Assembly: GCA_012934845.2 (NCBI GenBank)
Contig: WNNJ02001799.1
Coordinates: forward strand, 1-64,000
DNA length: 64,000 nucleotides
From: Pomphorhynchus laevis
Lineage: Eukaryota; Acanthocephala; Palaeacanthocephala; Echinorhynchida; Pomphorhynchidae
Reading direction: 5' to 3'
Both the position numbers and the translations under genes were made by a program. The notes under the pieces are model-generated. The model ran no database searches. It was not told where the DNA came from and worked only from the letters and a program-made list of their open reading frames with translations. Shown here piece by piece: positions 1 to 12,179 of this stretch (its first letter is position 1; the number at the start of each line of letters is the position of its first letter).

Positions 1-3000
1 CTATAAAATATATTGAATATATTGCCAATGAAATATATTGCCATATATTTAAATATTAATATTTTAAATTTAATAAATAAAAATTAAATTTCATTTATAG
101 CTAATTTATAAATATATTTTTATAAATAATATAATTTTAGATATTTAAAATATTATTAATATATTAAAATTATTAATAATTATCAATAATTAATAATAAT
201 TAAATTACGGTAGAAAAATGTTTAAGATTCTGATATAGATTCCGTATAGTGTAGTTTTTATAGGTTATAAGGTACGATTTTATTTATTTAATAAAATAAA
301 TTATATTATATTTAAGCTAATTTATGAAAATAAATTTTGTTATTGTGACTTGCAAAGTAAATTCTGTTTCTCTGTTTCCCTTGAGTTATCTAGCTACAAA
401 GTGAAGGTTTAAAACGATAAAACGTTTGTATGTTTTGTGTCTGATGATGCAAGCGGCAACTATCGAAATAATAAAATAGTATTTTATTGATCCTTCTTCA
501 AAATTAACAAAAAACGATAAAACTTAATCGGAATCAATTTTTATTCTTTTGAGATTTACTTTGTTACCGCAACTTTGTTGCAGCTTACGATATTATTGTT
601 CATTACTTTTAGATAGAGATTCTACAGAAACAGCAGAACTCCGAAATTGAATATGTGGTAAATGAGATATAAAACTGATTTATTGACTGAATTACTAATT
701 TTTGCGTTTTTGAAGGTTAAAGCTACAATTGAAGAATTAGTTGATAATGCTTGTTTGCTGCATTATGAAGGTAATTTAATGTATAAGGTGTATTAAATTT
801 TGCTCAAGGACGAAAATGATATCGCAATAACGAAATGTGTTAAGTTATTATGAATTCAAATTTTTAAAACAAAAATTTGATTTTTGAATTTTTTTGTTAG
901 TGGATTATAATTTTAATTATATTATAACTTAGCATTAAAATACATTAGCATTTTTCGTAAATGCATTTTAAATACCGAAATTTCAGATTAAAAATATAAA
1001 GAATTTGATAAATTTAGACAAATTAACTGCTCGTTCTAAAATTGCGAGGAACAATTTTGCGGAATTTTGAATAAAACCACTTTAATTTATCATAACATGT
1101 TAAGATATTGATTGAGACAATATCTTAAGACATCTATTTGATATTGATTGTTATAATTTTTCAAGGACACAATATTGTATCATTAATATTCAGTAATAGT
1201 CATTAATATGCCATTATTAAAACGCTAATAGTTATCGTATTATTTATTATTTGTATTATTTCCCTATTATTTGTATATTACAATGAATTTAAACTTTCCT
1301 TTTAATTCTTTCCCTCTTTTTACGCTCAAAATTATGCAAATACTGAAAGTGAGAAAAACTTATTTTAGTAAAACCTAATTAAATGCTCTAAAATCAAACA
1401 TTTGGCAAATGTAACTTAAGGATTACGCATTCCTTATTATCGACGTGATTTAACATTAAGATAAATATGAGATAAATATATCGACGTTTTACAATATAAG
1501 AGACCGGAAAGAAATTAAAATTGAATTATAAAATTACATTTTAAAATGCAATTAGAAAATGACATTTAAAATGTCAGGGTGAAAATATAATATCAGTAAA
1601 AATAATACGGAAACTATAGCTTTTTAGTAAGTAATTTATTTAGTAGCGTTTTAATAATTATGTGCAACTTCGAGCCGTGCTCGTAATGTTGTCGACAAAT
1701 ACATATAATTATCAAGTATTAATAATGATAGCGAAATTAAATTGTATAATTGCGAAATTAAATTACTTTTGTGTAGCAAATAAAATGTTTATCAATTATT
1801 AAGATTAATAAATAAATTTTGGGTGGAAATTATTCGTCGTGTTACTAATTTATACGGTAGGAAAATATAAAATAATAGTATAAAATAATAGATTTTATAC
1901 GAATTTAGGCAGGCACAACTTAAGAAATTGTATTTAATACGATGTATTCATAACTAGAGGATGGTTATGAATAATTAATAAATTAACTACCTGATTTTGT
2001 TAGAGCAAAACTTCTCCAATTGTTTAGATCTATTAATCAGAATTGTTCTTCGCCGTATATTATCGACATCCGCCATTCTTTGGATACAAAGAAGTTGGGA
2101 TTTTCAGGATTTTCTAAACACCAACAAATTTGATAATCAAACAACATTATCATTTGATATTTCTTGTTAAATACCTTGAAATTATAATATTGTTAAATAG
2201 ACAGAATTTCATTTGAAACAAATCGAAATTTGTGTGTCAGTAAAACATATTTTTATTTAAATTCGATCATGTATATATATGATATATGATATTATATAAT
2301 ATAATATTAAATTATAATATTATATAATATATATTAATATATACTAATAATGTATTATTAGCTTTATATTGTTAAATCTGTAACTTTTATTCAATTTTCT
2401 TATTGAATAATAAGGAAATTGAATAAAAGTATTTAATAATTTGAATAATTTTCCATATATCTTAAATCGTCGATAAGAAATTTTTCACTAAAAACTTATA
2501 ACTTGAATTTTCTGTTTCGGTAAAAAGTCGCTAAAAGATAATTGGTCTTTATTTATTTTAATCAATAAAGTCAATAAAGAACAATATATTTTTATCAGAA
2601 TATACTCTTTCATATTTTGTTCTGTCTTTAAATGGACCTTTGTGTTATCTCGAGTAAAAATCTTCAGATGAATTACAATCTTGTAAATTCAATTTTTTGT
2701 AATTTAAAGGGTAAATTTTACAATTTTGAGAATAAACCAAATTTAAAATCGTGAAATATTTAGTAAACAAAAGAAATTTAAACAATTTTATCGTTCACCT
2801 TTGTATTAGTCAAAGATGAATTATAAATCTTATCATTATATATGTTGATCTGCAACGGTATGTTCTGTTAAAGTGGCTTAGATATTCTTATTCTGTAAGA
2901 ATACGGTGTTATATAATAAGTCATTGGAAGCAGAATGCGAGTACCTGAAAGCTAGTAGATTTCAGATCTAAAGAAGATTGGTGGATAAATTAAGTATCCA

Positions 3001-4140
3001 CAAGTGGATTAGCTATAAGAGTATTAGTTTCGAAAATCTGTTTAGCAAACAATCGATTTTTAGACAGATTACTTCCACGCTACTAGCGTCAACAGCACAC
3101 TTTGTAGAATTATTATAGTATTTCTGATCAATATGCTTATGGTAGCTTTTCTAGAAATCTAACAAATTAACAGAAAAAGGTCAGATAACGTTAGATGACA
3201 TTATTATGAGTGTGAAATTAGTTGCTAATTTAGTGTAAAATTTACATGTAAATCGTTTTTTATTAATGAAATTCGATCTGAAGTTAAAAGTTTTTATATT
3301 ACTGTTTGCAGGGGAAAGTTTCTATCAAATTGCAAATCGAAATAATGGCAAAATGAATTGGTTTCCCTAAATACGAATTTCCATCAGAATATGCAGGCAA
3401 TGTCCTCCTGTTAGCATTAAATGCTAGAAACTTACAACGAATGCTAGATAGTTTTATGATCAAATGTCAAGGAACTAAAAGCTAAATCAGCACTTCCAAG
3501 TGTCTCAAAATGTACATATCTCTAAGCTGGGCAGTCGATCAGATATAAGTAGAAACTATTGCCTGTTGTGTCAAAGTTTAGATAATGGTAATAGCCGAAA
3601 GCTTATCGAAATTCAATCTTCTCGGCAAACGCAGTTTTGAATTTAATGCGTAGATTCGTCATAAAAAAGTTTATCAACAAGGGAAAACTCTTAATTTACT
3701 AATCAATCATCACACCCGACAGCGTTGAAATTAGGTTTAAATAGTAAGGCCTTAAGTAGAGCCGGCTTAAATGAGTTATCTTCGTGACGTAGTCAGGGTA
3801 AGTTTTAATACTAAGATTTGATTTTCGTAATGGGATCGAAAGACAGTTGCTGTTTCTGTTTAAAAAATTAGTTAAGTTAGTTCTAAAAAGCACTGAGGAT
3901 ACTTTGACGACGCAATCCTAGTGGTAAATTCCAGTAGAATGAGATTCAAAGAATAACACGATATAGGTAAAAATACCAAGTTTATCAACTTATGCGAGAT
4001 CGGCTGGGGCCATCTGAAAGGAAGTTATGTTATGATACTACAAATAGAGTCACATGGAGTAATTGTGGGTGTTCAGCCGCCGTAACCAGACATTTAAAAA
4101 TCGTGTCATAAAAATACTGAAGCGGTAGTGATGTTTAGCA
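1..4140. other. AT-rich intergenic DNA, no gene recognised
   Basis: No reading frame here resembles a known protein family in either direction. The longest frame (3,699-3,893, minus, 64 codons) has no domain or motif I recognise and sits in DNA dense with stop codons. Short AT palindromes occur, for example around 2,270-2,345. Base composition becomes less AT-extreme from about 2,900 to 4,270, which could mark very old transposon remains, but I could not assign them to a family. Confidence 0.6.
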
Positions 4141-4144
4141 TTCT

Positions 4145-4176
4145 ATGAGGTTACTAGATTTGTTCTAGTACCTCAT
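4145..4176 (+). other. Imperfect hairpin
   Basis: ATGAGG plus TACTAGA is followed by its reverse complement TCTAGTACCTCAT, with one extra T in the left arm and a loop of about 5 nt. It lies just upstream of the hammerhead-like fold and could be part of the same transcript's structure. Its role is unknown. Confidence 0.4.
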
Positions 4177-4198
4177 ACACATGACTCGTGTCTGTGCC

Positions 4199-4273
4199 CC
4201 GTCTTCTAGTCCTTCTCTGCATCCAGCAGTGGAAGGGATCTGGCGTTGATGAGTCATTGTGGTGACGAAACGG
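4199..4273 (+). ncRNA. Candidate hammerhead ribozyme, type III-like, probably degenerate
   Basis: The plus strand can fold as a hammerhead with stem III open. Stem III pairs CCGT (4,199-4,202) with ACGG (4,270-4,273). The expected cleavage triplet GTC ends at 4,203. Stem I is capped and includes CCTTC/GAAGG (4,211-4,215 with 4,232-4,236) and CTGC/GCAG (4,217-4,220 with 4,226-4,229) around a 5-nt loop. The core TGATGA is at 4,247-4,252. Stem II pairs GTCA with TGAC (4,253-4,256 and 4,263-4,266) around a 6-nt loop, and GAA follows at 4,267-4,269. One core base departs from consensus: position C3 is T (4,246), which would weaken the C3-G8 pair, so activity is doubtful. Hammerheads are known in Penelope-like and other retroelements; no element could be delimited around this one. 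The base of stem I has a mismatch and wobble pairs. Found by eye, without a covariance model. Confidence 0.4.
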
Positions 4274-4276
4274 TAC

Positions 4277-6590
4277 GTGTTACTTTTTTGTCTATGTTTT
4301 TTCGTGTTTGGCTTGAATGAGTATAATAGAATGATTCACGCGGAATGGTCTCACTCTCTTACTTGAAAAATACTAAGAAGTAAATTTTCGTGTTAAAACT
4401 TTAATTTGGTTTTCATTAAAATATCGTTCCAGAAACATTAGTAGATTGCACACTTACATATTTTTCTCAATCATCTACTAGCCAGTGAACTTTTCCTGTT
4501 AACTTCAAACGTGTAACGTCATCAATAATTGCGAAAACATAAGCTCTAGAATTTTGCTCGTAAAACGAGACATGGTTTTCAATATATTTTTGTTTTACTT
4601 AGTAAATGTAACTAAACTGTTAATTTGTTGAAAGAATTTTGTATTTCTGTACCGATTTGCAATTTTTAGTGCATTATAGGACGGGAAAATTCTTAGTCTA
4701 CGTTTTAAAAATAGATGAAACTAAGCTTTTACTTAAACATCAAAATTTTTCACATTTAGATTGATGTCTTAGTATGTATTGAGTTGGCATCTGCATAACC
4801 ATTTCTATTATTTATATTAATTTAACATAAAATCGACAACAGCGAGGGAAAAAACTATAATAAAATTACATTTATTTAAAAACAAATCAAAATAGTTTAA
4901 TTTGATTTAATAAGAATTTTTTGAGTGGAATTAATAAAGTACTAATTTATTTTAATTTTACTAGCATCATCAGAAACAAAGTGTTTCTGATAATAAGAGC
5001 ATCAGCTAGCAAAATATAAAAATTAATTAATAATTAATAATTTATTAATAAATTAATAAATTATTAATCCAAAATATTAATTCAAAAAAAATAATCATTT
5101 TTAATCAAATTGATAATATTTATATACAAATCAAATGAGTTTAATGAGATTAACTGATTATCGAATTAAATATTAATTGATTTACTGATATTTTCATTAT
5201 ATTTGTGAAATACATTGCAGTAGTTGACGTTCGATATCAAGTTAATATAAATGTATTTTTATATTTTATTTTTATATGATAAATAAGGACCCCATGGCAA
5301 TCGTGATGTTAATTTAGTATGAATTGATATGTGTGAATAGAGACCTATTCTGGACATATTAGGGTTATGGATAAAACAGCATATTTTATTCTACTGATTG
5401 CACATTTAAAATACAATTGAATTTGTAATTCCGCCAAATAAGCTTTGGTGACTTACATGCGAATTGCTTTATATTAAGGAATTGCCAAAGCGACTATCTT
5501 TTCGCAAAATAGACTCGTGTATGTAATTTGGGTAATGTTAATTATATCACAAATATCTTTATCGACGTCTAGGATATTCCTTGCCGTAATACTGCTAAAC
5601 TATAGGCAAACACATTAATATTTTTAATATAATATAAAATTTTTATATTATTTATAATAAAATTTTTACATAATATAAGTATTTGGGAGATGCAACCGGG
5701 CATTCATATGATACATAATTAAAATTTGAAATTGTCTAATTGTGCGCTTTAAATTTCATCCAAAGTCTAATGTGCCAGATTAAATACATTTAATTTTTAA
5801 ATGTATTTAAAAAATCTTAGCTTATTTTAAGCTAAGATCGTACTTCTATTATCAATTATCTATTAATTTTTTATATATAAAATATAATTTAATTTATTGA
5901 TAGATTAAAATTTAATTAAATTTGAATAATAAATTATTTTTTAAAGATACATTCGATGTATTCTTATATTGTACAGGACGTTCAAACATAGAGAGGAAAT
6001 AAATTAAAGATTATTACTCACAATGTTTAAATTATTATTTTTAATAACTTGAAAATAAATTTATAATAAAGTACTTATTTTTTATTTATGCGGGTTAATT
6101 TATTTAAAAATGATAATTATATTAATTGGTATTATTTCAATTATATAAATTAAAAATAGGTAAAGTTATTAAAAAATAAAATATTTATTTTTATTACTAA
6201 TAAATAATTTTAATAAATATTAAAATATTTATTTATATTTATTATTACTCATAATGTGAGTAATAATTACTCACAACTTTACCTTTATGAATCGATTAAA
6301 ACCTGCATACCGTGACAGAATGAAGATACTGTCTTCGGAAAAACTCAAGGGGAGTGTAATTCTACGATCTTTGAACAAAGTCATAATTAGTCAATTTACT
6401 TAATAAATAAATCAATATTCAAGTTATACAATTTAATTAACTTTAATTAAGTAAATTGAAGTCAATTTACTTAATTCAATAAAAAAACTTTAATTCAAAG
6501 TTCAAATAACTTTGTTAAATCGAATTTTTTACTTCCGATGTGTTGGCATTTAGTAAACACTGTTGAAGATGACATCGTTTCAAAAAATAT
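4277..6590. other. AT-rich intergenic DNA, no gene recognised
   Basis: No open frame over 60 codons and no recognisable element. It contains simple AT-rich inverted repeats, for example around 5,000-5,070 and 6,180-6,250. Confidence 0.6.
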
Positions 6591-6593
6591 AAT

Positions 6594-6804
6594 AAATAAT
6601 TATATAAGATTTTATACAATTCATATTTATATAATGATAAAATTTTATTAAAATTTAAATAAAAGTCAAATTTATGAATTGACTCTTAAATAACAGACGT
6701 TGTATTAGAATAAGGATTAGAGGACATTTAGAGGAACGACTATGTTATCAGGTTTGGGCCCTGATATATATTATATGATTATCTAATGTATATTATTCTA
6801 ATAT
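6594..6804 (+). repeat. Unit of a 200-230 bp dispersed or tandem repeat
   Basis: It shares with other copies the motif AACAGACG(A/T)TGTA, then AATAAGGATTAGAGG, then a CTATGTTATCAGGTTT-like block, ending in TATTATTCTAAT. Related units lie at 8,853-9,080 and 9,081-9,262 on the same strand, in both segmental-duplication copies (31.43-31.69 and 45.29-45.55 kb), and inverted at 53.28-53.60 and 54.42-54.57 kb. No protein is encoded. This unit and those after 8,850 bracket the Penelope-like element. Confidence 0.7.
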
Positions 6805-6850
6805 TTAATATCATTGTGTAAGCTGACTCCATTGTTTTTTAAGAATAAGA

Positions 6851-7175
6851 CGAATCGAGAGAAGTCAATTTAAATTTTTTTTAATTGTTACAAATTTTCG
6901 ATCACTACTGCGATCATTATCAGGACATAACAATGCACAATTACAATCAAAAATATATAGCGAAAAATGATCTGGCAGAAAGCAACTATCAAGTTAGTCA
7001 GGAAAAATTAATTTGCCATAAGTGGTTAGATGAGTTGGAACATCTGGTTTATTATCCTCAAAATTATTGGCAGGATTGTGGTATCGTCAAATAATTGACT
7101 CCTTAATTTTCCTTAGTCTTATCACTCTCGTGAGATATTAAGATATAATCCCTGCGCCTTATTTCTTATATGGTC
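6851..7175 (-). repeat. Left inverted arm of the Penelope-like element
   Basis: Reverse complement of the element's 3' end (about 8,500-8,832), covering the C-terminal GIY-YIG coding region plus the 3' untranslated part. Matching blocks include CATCTGGTTTA, AATTATTGGCAGGAT against its ACAGGAT partner, and AGTCTTATCACT. The paired arms of about 325 bp would form a long foldback across a 1.3-kb interior. Confidence 0.8.
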
Positions 7176-7227
7176 ATCCTCGACAAGCACGAGTATCTGA
7201 AGTTTGGAGAGGATATACTATTGAACA

Positions 7228-8122
7228 CGACTAAATTTACCAAACTAGAGAGTGATTCCATAACCAAAAATGAGAAGTGTCTTAACGCGACTATCTTATA
7301 ACTAAACCGTCGAGGCTCAATTCCGGCCTCTGACTATTGGAAAGTTCACTCGAAACATATTGCTCCTGGGTTCATGTATCTGCTGTCAAAGACCCGTAAA
7401 GCGGAAAGGTGTGTAAGACCTATCATTGCTTGTTACACGTATCACGTTAATCGTCTTGCAAAAGCAATAAATCAATGTTTAAGAGACGTGATGGGTCTGT
7501 CACATTCAACTATCAAAATCGGCTACGATTTTGTGACACGGCGAAGGAAGATGATTACACGAGATGTTTGTTTTTACACCGCTGATGTTAAGGATCTGTT
7601 CATAAATGCCATAATTAACGAGACGATTGATGATGCCGCGTTTCTTCTAAACCAGAAATGTGATCGTTGGACATTGACACTTAACGAATGTAAGCATCTT
7701 CTCCGTATATGCACTTCTGAATCCACCTTCTCATTTGACAACTGTATATTCGTGCATAAAAGGCTTATATACTTGTGTGGGTATGTGGATAACGTGTTTA
7801 TGTGTATCAAGGGACAACATTTCCAGGAGAACGTGTGAATATGCTAACTGACTTATATTTGAGGATTACATGGAGCATATGTGTGGAAAAAAATTGTGCT
7901 ATTTACTTCCTGGACGTACAATGCATGCATTACAATGATACGACTACTACTAGGGTATACCGAAAAGAAAGTGTCATCAATATTATCACACCGTTGACTT
8001 CTACCTCCCTAAGGAAATATAAAATGTCGGCTGCTCGCTTATTATTCATGAGAATGCTTAGATATTGCCTAACTGAATACAACCATAAAAATGAATATAA
8101 GAATAGTGCAATCGCTGTTTGA
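7228..8122 (+). pseudogene. Penelope-like reverse transcriptase, broken
   Basis: The RT reads in pieces. A first frame begins near 7,228 and has an in-frame stop before 7,320. It continues through an IPASDY-like segment into the 154-codon frame at 7,374, which has the MYLLSKT then RPII pattern expected for the conserved 'lPKiHK...RPI' block. CFYTADVKDLF matches the motif A region (DV-SLF). YVDNVFMCI matches the YVDD box, but the second Asp is Asn and the preceding AMG-SPLSP region is missing, so about 30 residues are deleted. The frame then shifts to 7,802-8,122, where YFLDV, TRVYRKES and TPLTSTS lie in the order typical of the Penelope thumb region. Stops, a frameshift, the deletion and the changed catalytic box make it inactive. 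Penelope-clade assignment is by motif order only. Confidence 0.8.
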
Positions 8123-8334
8123 CTCGAATTACCCTCCATGGGCAATTAAAAGCTCCCATAATTCAGCAATGATGAGTTACAACAAGGGATCTGTCATCCA
8201 CTCTAGTCCTGAAACACGATATGTAAATTTTCTCTTCTGAAGTGACCACGAATTCGATCTTCTGAGTGTTATTAGTAAGGCACGCAGAACCCAGTATGAG
8301 GGCCCCACTATTTCAGGGTTATGCAAAATCAAGA

Positions 8335-8677
8335 CCAAATATGTAAAATTTGGAGGAATCTACAGTATCCAATGTAATAATTGTGGTTCCCTTTTCATTA
8401 GTCAAACAAACTAAAGCTTGCTGTTCGGTTATTAGGGCATACACGCGCAATACGGCTAGGACAAACTAGCTCAGCTGTGTGGAACCATTTTGCTGCTAAT
8501 GGACACGATATAAATTTTGCCGGCGCAGAGATTATTGCTCACGAAAGTGATAAGACTAAAAAAAATAAGGAGGCAATTATTTTACGATATCACGATCCTG
8601 TCAATAATTTTAAGGGAAATAAACCAGATGTTCTAACCCATCTAACCACTAATGGCAAGTTTATTTTTCCTGACTAG
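8335..8677 (+). pseudogene. GIY-YIG endonuclease domain of the Penelope-like element, broken
   Basis: Near 8,352 a frame reads GGIYSIQCNNCG then LFISQTN, matching the GIY...YIG-T signature in which YIG has become FIS. A stop follows directly. The open frame 8,477-8,677 continues the domain with WNHFAANGHDINF and a KNKEAIIL helix, the His/Asn and conserved Glu region seen at the C-terminus of Penelope endonucleases. It lies downstream of the RT as expected for this family. The open frame 6,885-7,094 on the left arm is only the antisense of this same domain. The domain would nick DNA for target-primed insertion, but here it is disabled. Confidence 0.75.
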
Positions 8678-8852
8678 CTTGATAGTTGCTTTCTGCTAGA
8701 TCATTTTTCGCTTTATATTTTTGATTTTCCATAATATTTTTAATTGTGCATTGTTATGTCCTGATGATGATCGCAGTAGTGATCGAAAATTTGTAACAAT
8801 TAAAAAAATTTACATTGACTTCTCTCGATTCGTTTAATTTTTGAAAAATACA

Positions 8853-9262
8853 AAATATATCATTTATTATCCATCCATACATGTATAAGTTATATAAGTT
8901 ATATCAAGTTAAAGTTTTAAATTGGAATTTAAATAAAAGTCATTTTTATGAATTGATTAATAAATAACAGACGATGTACCAGAATAAGGATTAGGGGATA
9001 TCAAGAGGAACTGCTATGTTAGTAGGTTTCGGCCTCTGATATCTATTGTATGATTATCTAGTGTATATTATTCTAATACAAAATATAGCATTTATCGTCT
9101 ATCCATAATAATATAAGTTATTAATTTATATAAAAAGTTAAAATTTAAAATTGAAATTTAAATCAAAATCAACTTTTATGAATTGATTAATAACAGACGA
9201 TGTAACATAATAAGGATTAGAGGATATCAAGAGGAACTATATTCTATCAGGTTTCAGATTCT
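8853..9262 (+). repeat. Two tandem units of the 200-230 bp repeat
   Basis: Units at 8,853-9,080 and 9,081-9,262 both start with a TTTATT/TATCCATCC-type block and run through TTATGAATTGATTAATAA and AACAGACGATGTA; the first ends in TTATTCTAAT. The second unit stops after CTATCAGGTTTCAG. With the unit at 6,594-6,804 they suggest that the Penelope-like element inserted into an array. Confidence 0.7.
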
Positions 9263-10199
9263 ATTACTCAACCTATCATAAAAACCAAGACATGATTAAA
9301 TTTACTCAGAGATCTTGTAGAATCGTATTTCCAAGTGAAAGTTATTAGAATTTATTGATATATAGCACAATTGATTTCATTCCAATCATTCCCGACACCC
9401 TGTCCGATTTCTAATTTTCCAATTATCCCTTTTCATTCATAAAAAGCAGTTGATTGAAACTTATGGCTACTAGTGAATTATAGTGGCGACAATAACTGTC
9501 TAATAGTCGGTGGTTGTTATATGCTTTTTGGTCATTACGTGCAAAAGAGAAATAAAACAAAAAGACGGTCGTTAGCATAAAAAATCTATGCTGCAAGATG
9601 ATGCGCTTCCAAGATAATTAACCGAAAACCATGCTGTGCAGTCGATTTAACGGCACAAATATATAACAAATATGTGACGAGCGCGTATTTTCTAAAAAAT
9701 AATGATTTATTAAAGTAAAAATAAAAATAAAAAATTTTCTAACTTTTGTTTTGTGGTTTAAATAGATAGAAATAAAATTGAACGCATTGTATATCATTAC
9801 CATGTAATTGCCATCGCATCAAATAGTTCCACTCGTTTTTATAAAATACGATTTAGAGCAACAACAACAAAACATTTTGTTCATTGGATATCCAATGGAT
9901 ACTCATTGGATATCGAATTAAATACTGTTTAATCAGATCAGTTAACTGAGTAATCAGATAACTGATCAGTTAACTTAGAAAATAAAAACTTTTTTTGCGG
10001 AAAATTAAAATTACCTCAGGTTAATTCTCAGGTTTTGTAGGAGCATAACCTTAGAATACAAACTTCAATTAGAAATGTTAATGTATATATACAATGAACA
10101 CCGAAAGAGATATTAATTTTTTATTACTCAATTCGATATTTGTAAATTATATACTCAACTCAATATATGATAAAGATGGCATGAGTACAATAATATAGG
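9263..10199. other. Intergenic DNA, no gene recognised
   Basis: The only open frame (9,618-9,803, minus) has no recognisable feature. A short palindromic cluster of GATCAGTTAACT-type motifs lies at 9,935-9,975. The stretch 10,060-10,195 resembles 10,600-10,760 (a shared TGTATATACAA and GAGATATT), so the LINE fragment between them may have split or been flanked by a repeat. Confidence 0.5.
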
Positions 10200-10480
10200 A
10201 TTTTTTAAATACAACAAAAGCAGAAAACAAAAACAGTCACAAGGTCAGTCAAGAGACAGCCAACAGATCAATTTTCGACTATAATCGCAAGCAGAAAAAC
10301 AAAGTCTTCCAAACTTCTATCTTGGCCTCAGGTCCAGGGGGATCTGAGCACCCCCATAATCGATCCAACACGCCGCCTTCCAACTGAACCACCCGGAGTC
10401 GTGCACCCCCGAAGAGTCCAATCGGCACGAACTATGCTGGGTAAACGAGAGACGTGGAGCTTAAGAATCATGCGTACATT
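10200..10480 (-). mobile_element. 3'-end fragment of an I-like LINE
   Basis: On the minus strand the translation contains RLPSIVRADWTLRGC followed by a GGSVGRRRVGS segment. It aligns with the end of the ORF2 protein of the I-like LINEs at 56.5-64 kb (RLPTIVRLDWTLRC...FSQRAARWCGRG). About 45 C-terminal codons and about 120 bp of 3' untranslated region remain; everything 5' is missing, the usual outcome of incomplete reverse transcription. Upstream of 10,480 the sequence returns to AT-rich DNA. Confidence 0.75.
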
Positions 10481-10589
10481 AAGTGGCGAATATACAAAAT
10501 ATAAAGTATTTTTGATAATGAAGGCTACGTATACTAAAGTAAAAATAAAAATTGATTCTCTATGCGAGCACTTATTCAAATGAAAATTT

Positions 10590-12178
10590 AAAATTACACA
10601 TTAAGGAACGTAAACCTGAGAGTGCATATAGGAGTTTGCATGTATATACAAAGTACATTGAAGGAGATATTGATTTTTTAGTATTATTTTAATTTTAATT
10701 TTTTATACACTAAACTCAACATTTGAAAAATATGATACCGATAAGACATTAAAGTGCATTGGCAGTGTGTTAATATAAAATTTTATATTTTATACAAGAT
10801 ATAAAATTGTTTGATCTGGTGTGCTACGTATATTAAAGTGTTGTCATTATTTAATTTAATAATTTTAATAAGTTATCCAATTTAATAACTTATAATTTTT
10901 CATTTATTTAATATATATTTATATTTTCTGTAGAAAATATAAATATATTAATTTGTAATATTATACATAATATTTCTAATATTATTACTAATATTACTTG
11001 GTGTTTCTAATATTAATTCAATATCAATGTGTAATATTAATATTAATCCATGTATACTGTTTTTATGTTTGCTTGATAAATAAAATTCGTGCATCTTGTA
11101 CTTTTTATTTAGTACTTTTGGATATTTTAATCTTAAAAATTTCTTAAGATTATTTTAATTTAAATATTATATATGAAATAATAAATTAAAAACATTTAAA
11201 AACATTTTTTAAATGAAATATTATTTTGTTTTTGCTTATAAGTTTTGTTTATTCTGTAAAATAAGCGAAAAGTTGAAATTGGAAATTTTTTAAGCAGAAT
11301 TAGCAAAGCACAAATTTATTTTTATATTTCGCTGGCTACCCTATAGCATAATTAGAAAAATAAACTAAATTTGAACAAATTTTATTTTCTAGTTTCGGTT
11401 AGAAAATAAAAATATGAAAAGTTTAATATTTAATTTAATTATTAATATTAATTAATATTCTTATGAAATTAAATTTCATATTTTAATTCATATTAAAATA
11501 TGAAAATAATTTGTTGACCCCGCTTTAAAAATTTCCAAATTTAATAAATAGAAAGCTATTTTAAGAAGTTAAATTTTATTTCTCAATAAAATAAACGAAA
11601 GCCTTTCGAAAAATATCTTGTAACACTATTTTGTGACAAGAATTTATGGGGAGATATCTCCTTAGTTAAATTAAGTTATAAAGTGTTAGTGCTTAATACG
11701 AAAGAATCTTAATGGATTTATAGTTATTTAAAAATACTCTTAAAGAATGTCGTCTTTTGCGATAGAATTTGGGTAGAATGGCACATAATTCAATTTACCA
11801 CCGTTACTAATTTTCACATTCAATGGTCGTCTATTAATATCAGTAAGGATATTTGACGAGAATTGCGCGTTATTCGGTAGCCCACTTGTTAAAGATGTCA
11901 ACGGTGTTACTTTGAGTAATTTAAGGAATTTAATATTACTTGTGATCTGAATTTAAGTATTAATTGACTTAAAAAGTCTATAATTAACTTGTTTTGAGGT
12001 AATTGACAAAGATGTCAATAAAGGGACGGTGTAGAAATGCATTTAAATGTATTGTGAAGCAAATCTATGGTACAAATCTCAAGTACAGTTGAAATATAAG
12101 ATATATTTACATAATAGATTAATAGATGATAATAGACAACAAAACGTTTATCACGTATAATTGATTTACATCTTATTA
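10590..12178. other. AT-rich intergenic DNA, no gene recognised
   Basis: No open frame with recognisable content. 10,600-10,760 partly repeats 10,060-10,195, and GCTACGTATA(C/T)TAAAGT occurs twice (about 10,524 and 10,826). Confidence 0.55.
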
Positions 12179-12179
12179 G

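Larger units (their letters stand above)
6851..8832 (+). mobile_element. Degenerate Penelope-like element with long inverted arms
   Basis: The plus strand carries decayed Penelope-type reverse transcriptase followed by a GIY-YIG endonuclease remnant. The left 6,851-7,175 is an inverted copy, about 85 percent identical by eye, of the element's own right end, about 8,500-8,832. The outermost match is CGAATCGAGAGA against TCTCTCGATTCG. Partial inverted or direct flanking copies are a known habit of Penelope-like elements. The 3' end has CTGATGA, a GATC stem and GAAA (8,762-8,786), which resembles a hammerhead core but has an extra base before stem II. The N-terminal coding part is absent. Confidence 0.8.

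Noticed and set aside
6885-7094. 69-codon plus-strand frame as a separate gene
   Set aside because: It is the antisense of the Penelope-like GIY-YIG end in the inverted left arm.
8756-8800. Second hammerhead ribozyme at the Penelope-like 3' end
   Set aside because: CTGATGA and GAAA are present but an extra base separates the core from the GATC stem, and stems I and III could not be closed convincingly; mentioned only as a resemblance.
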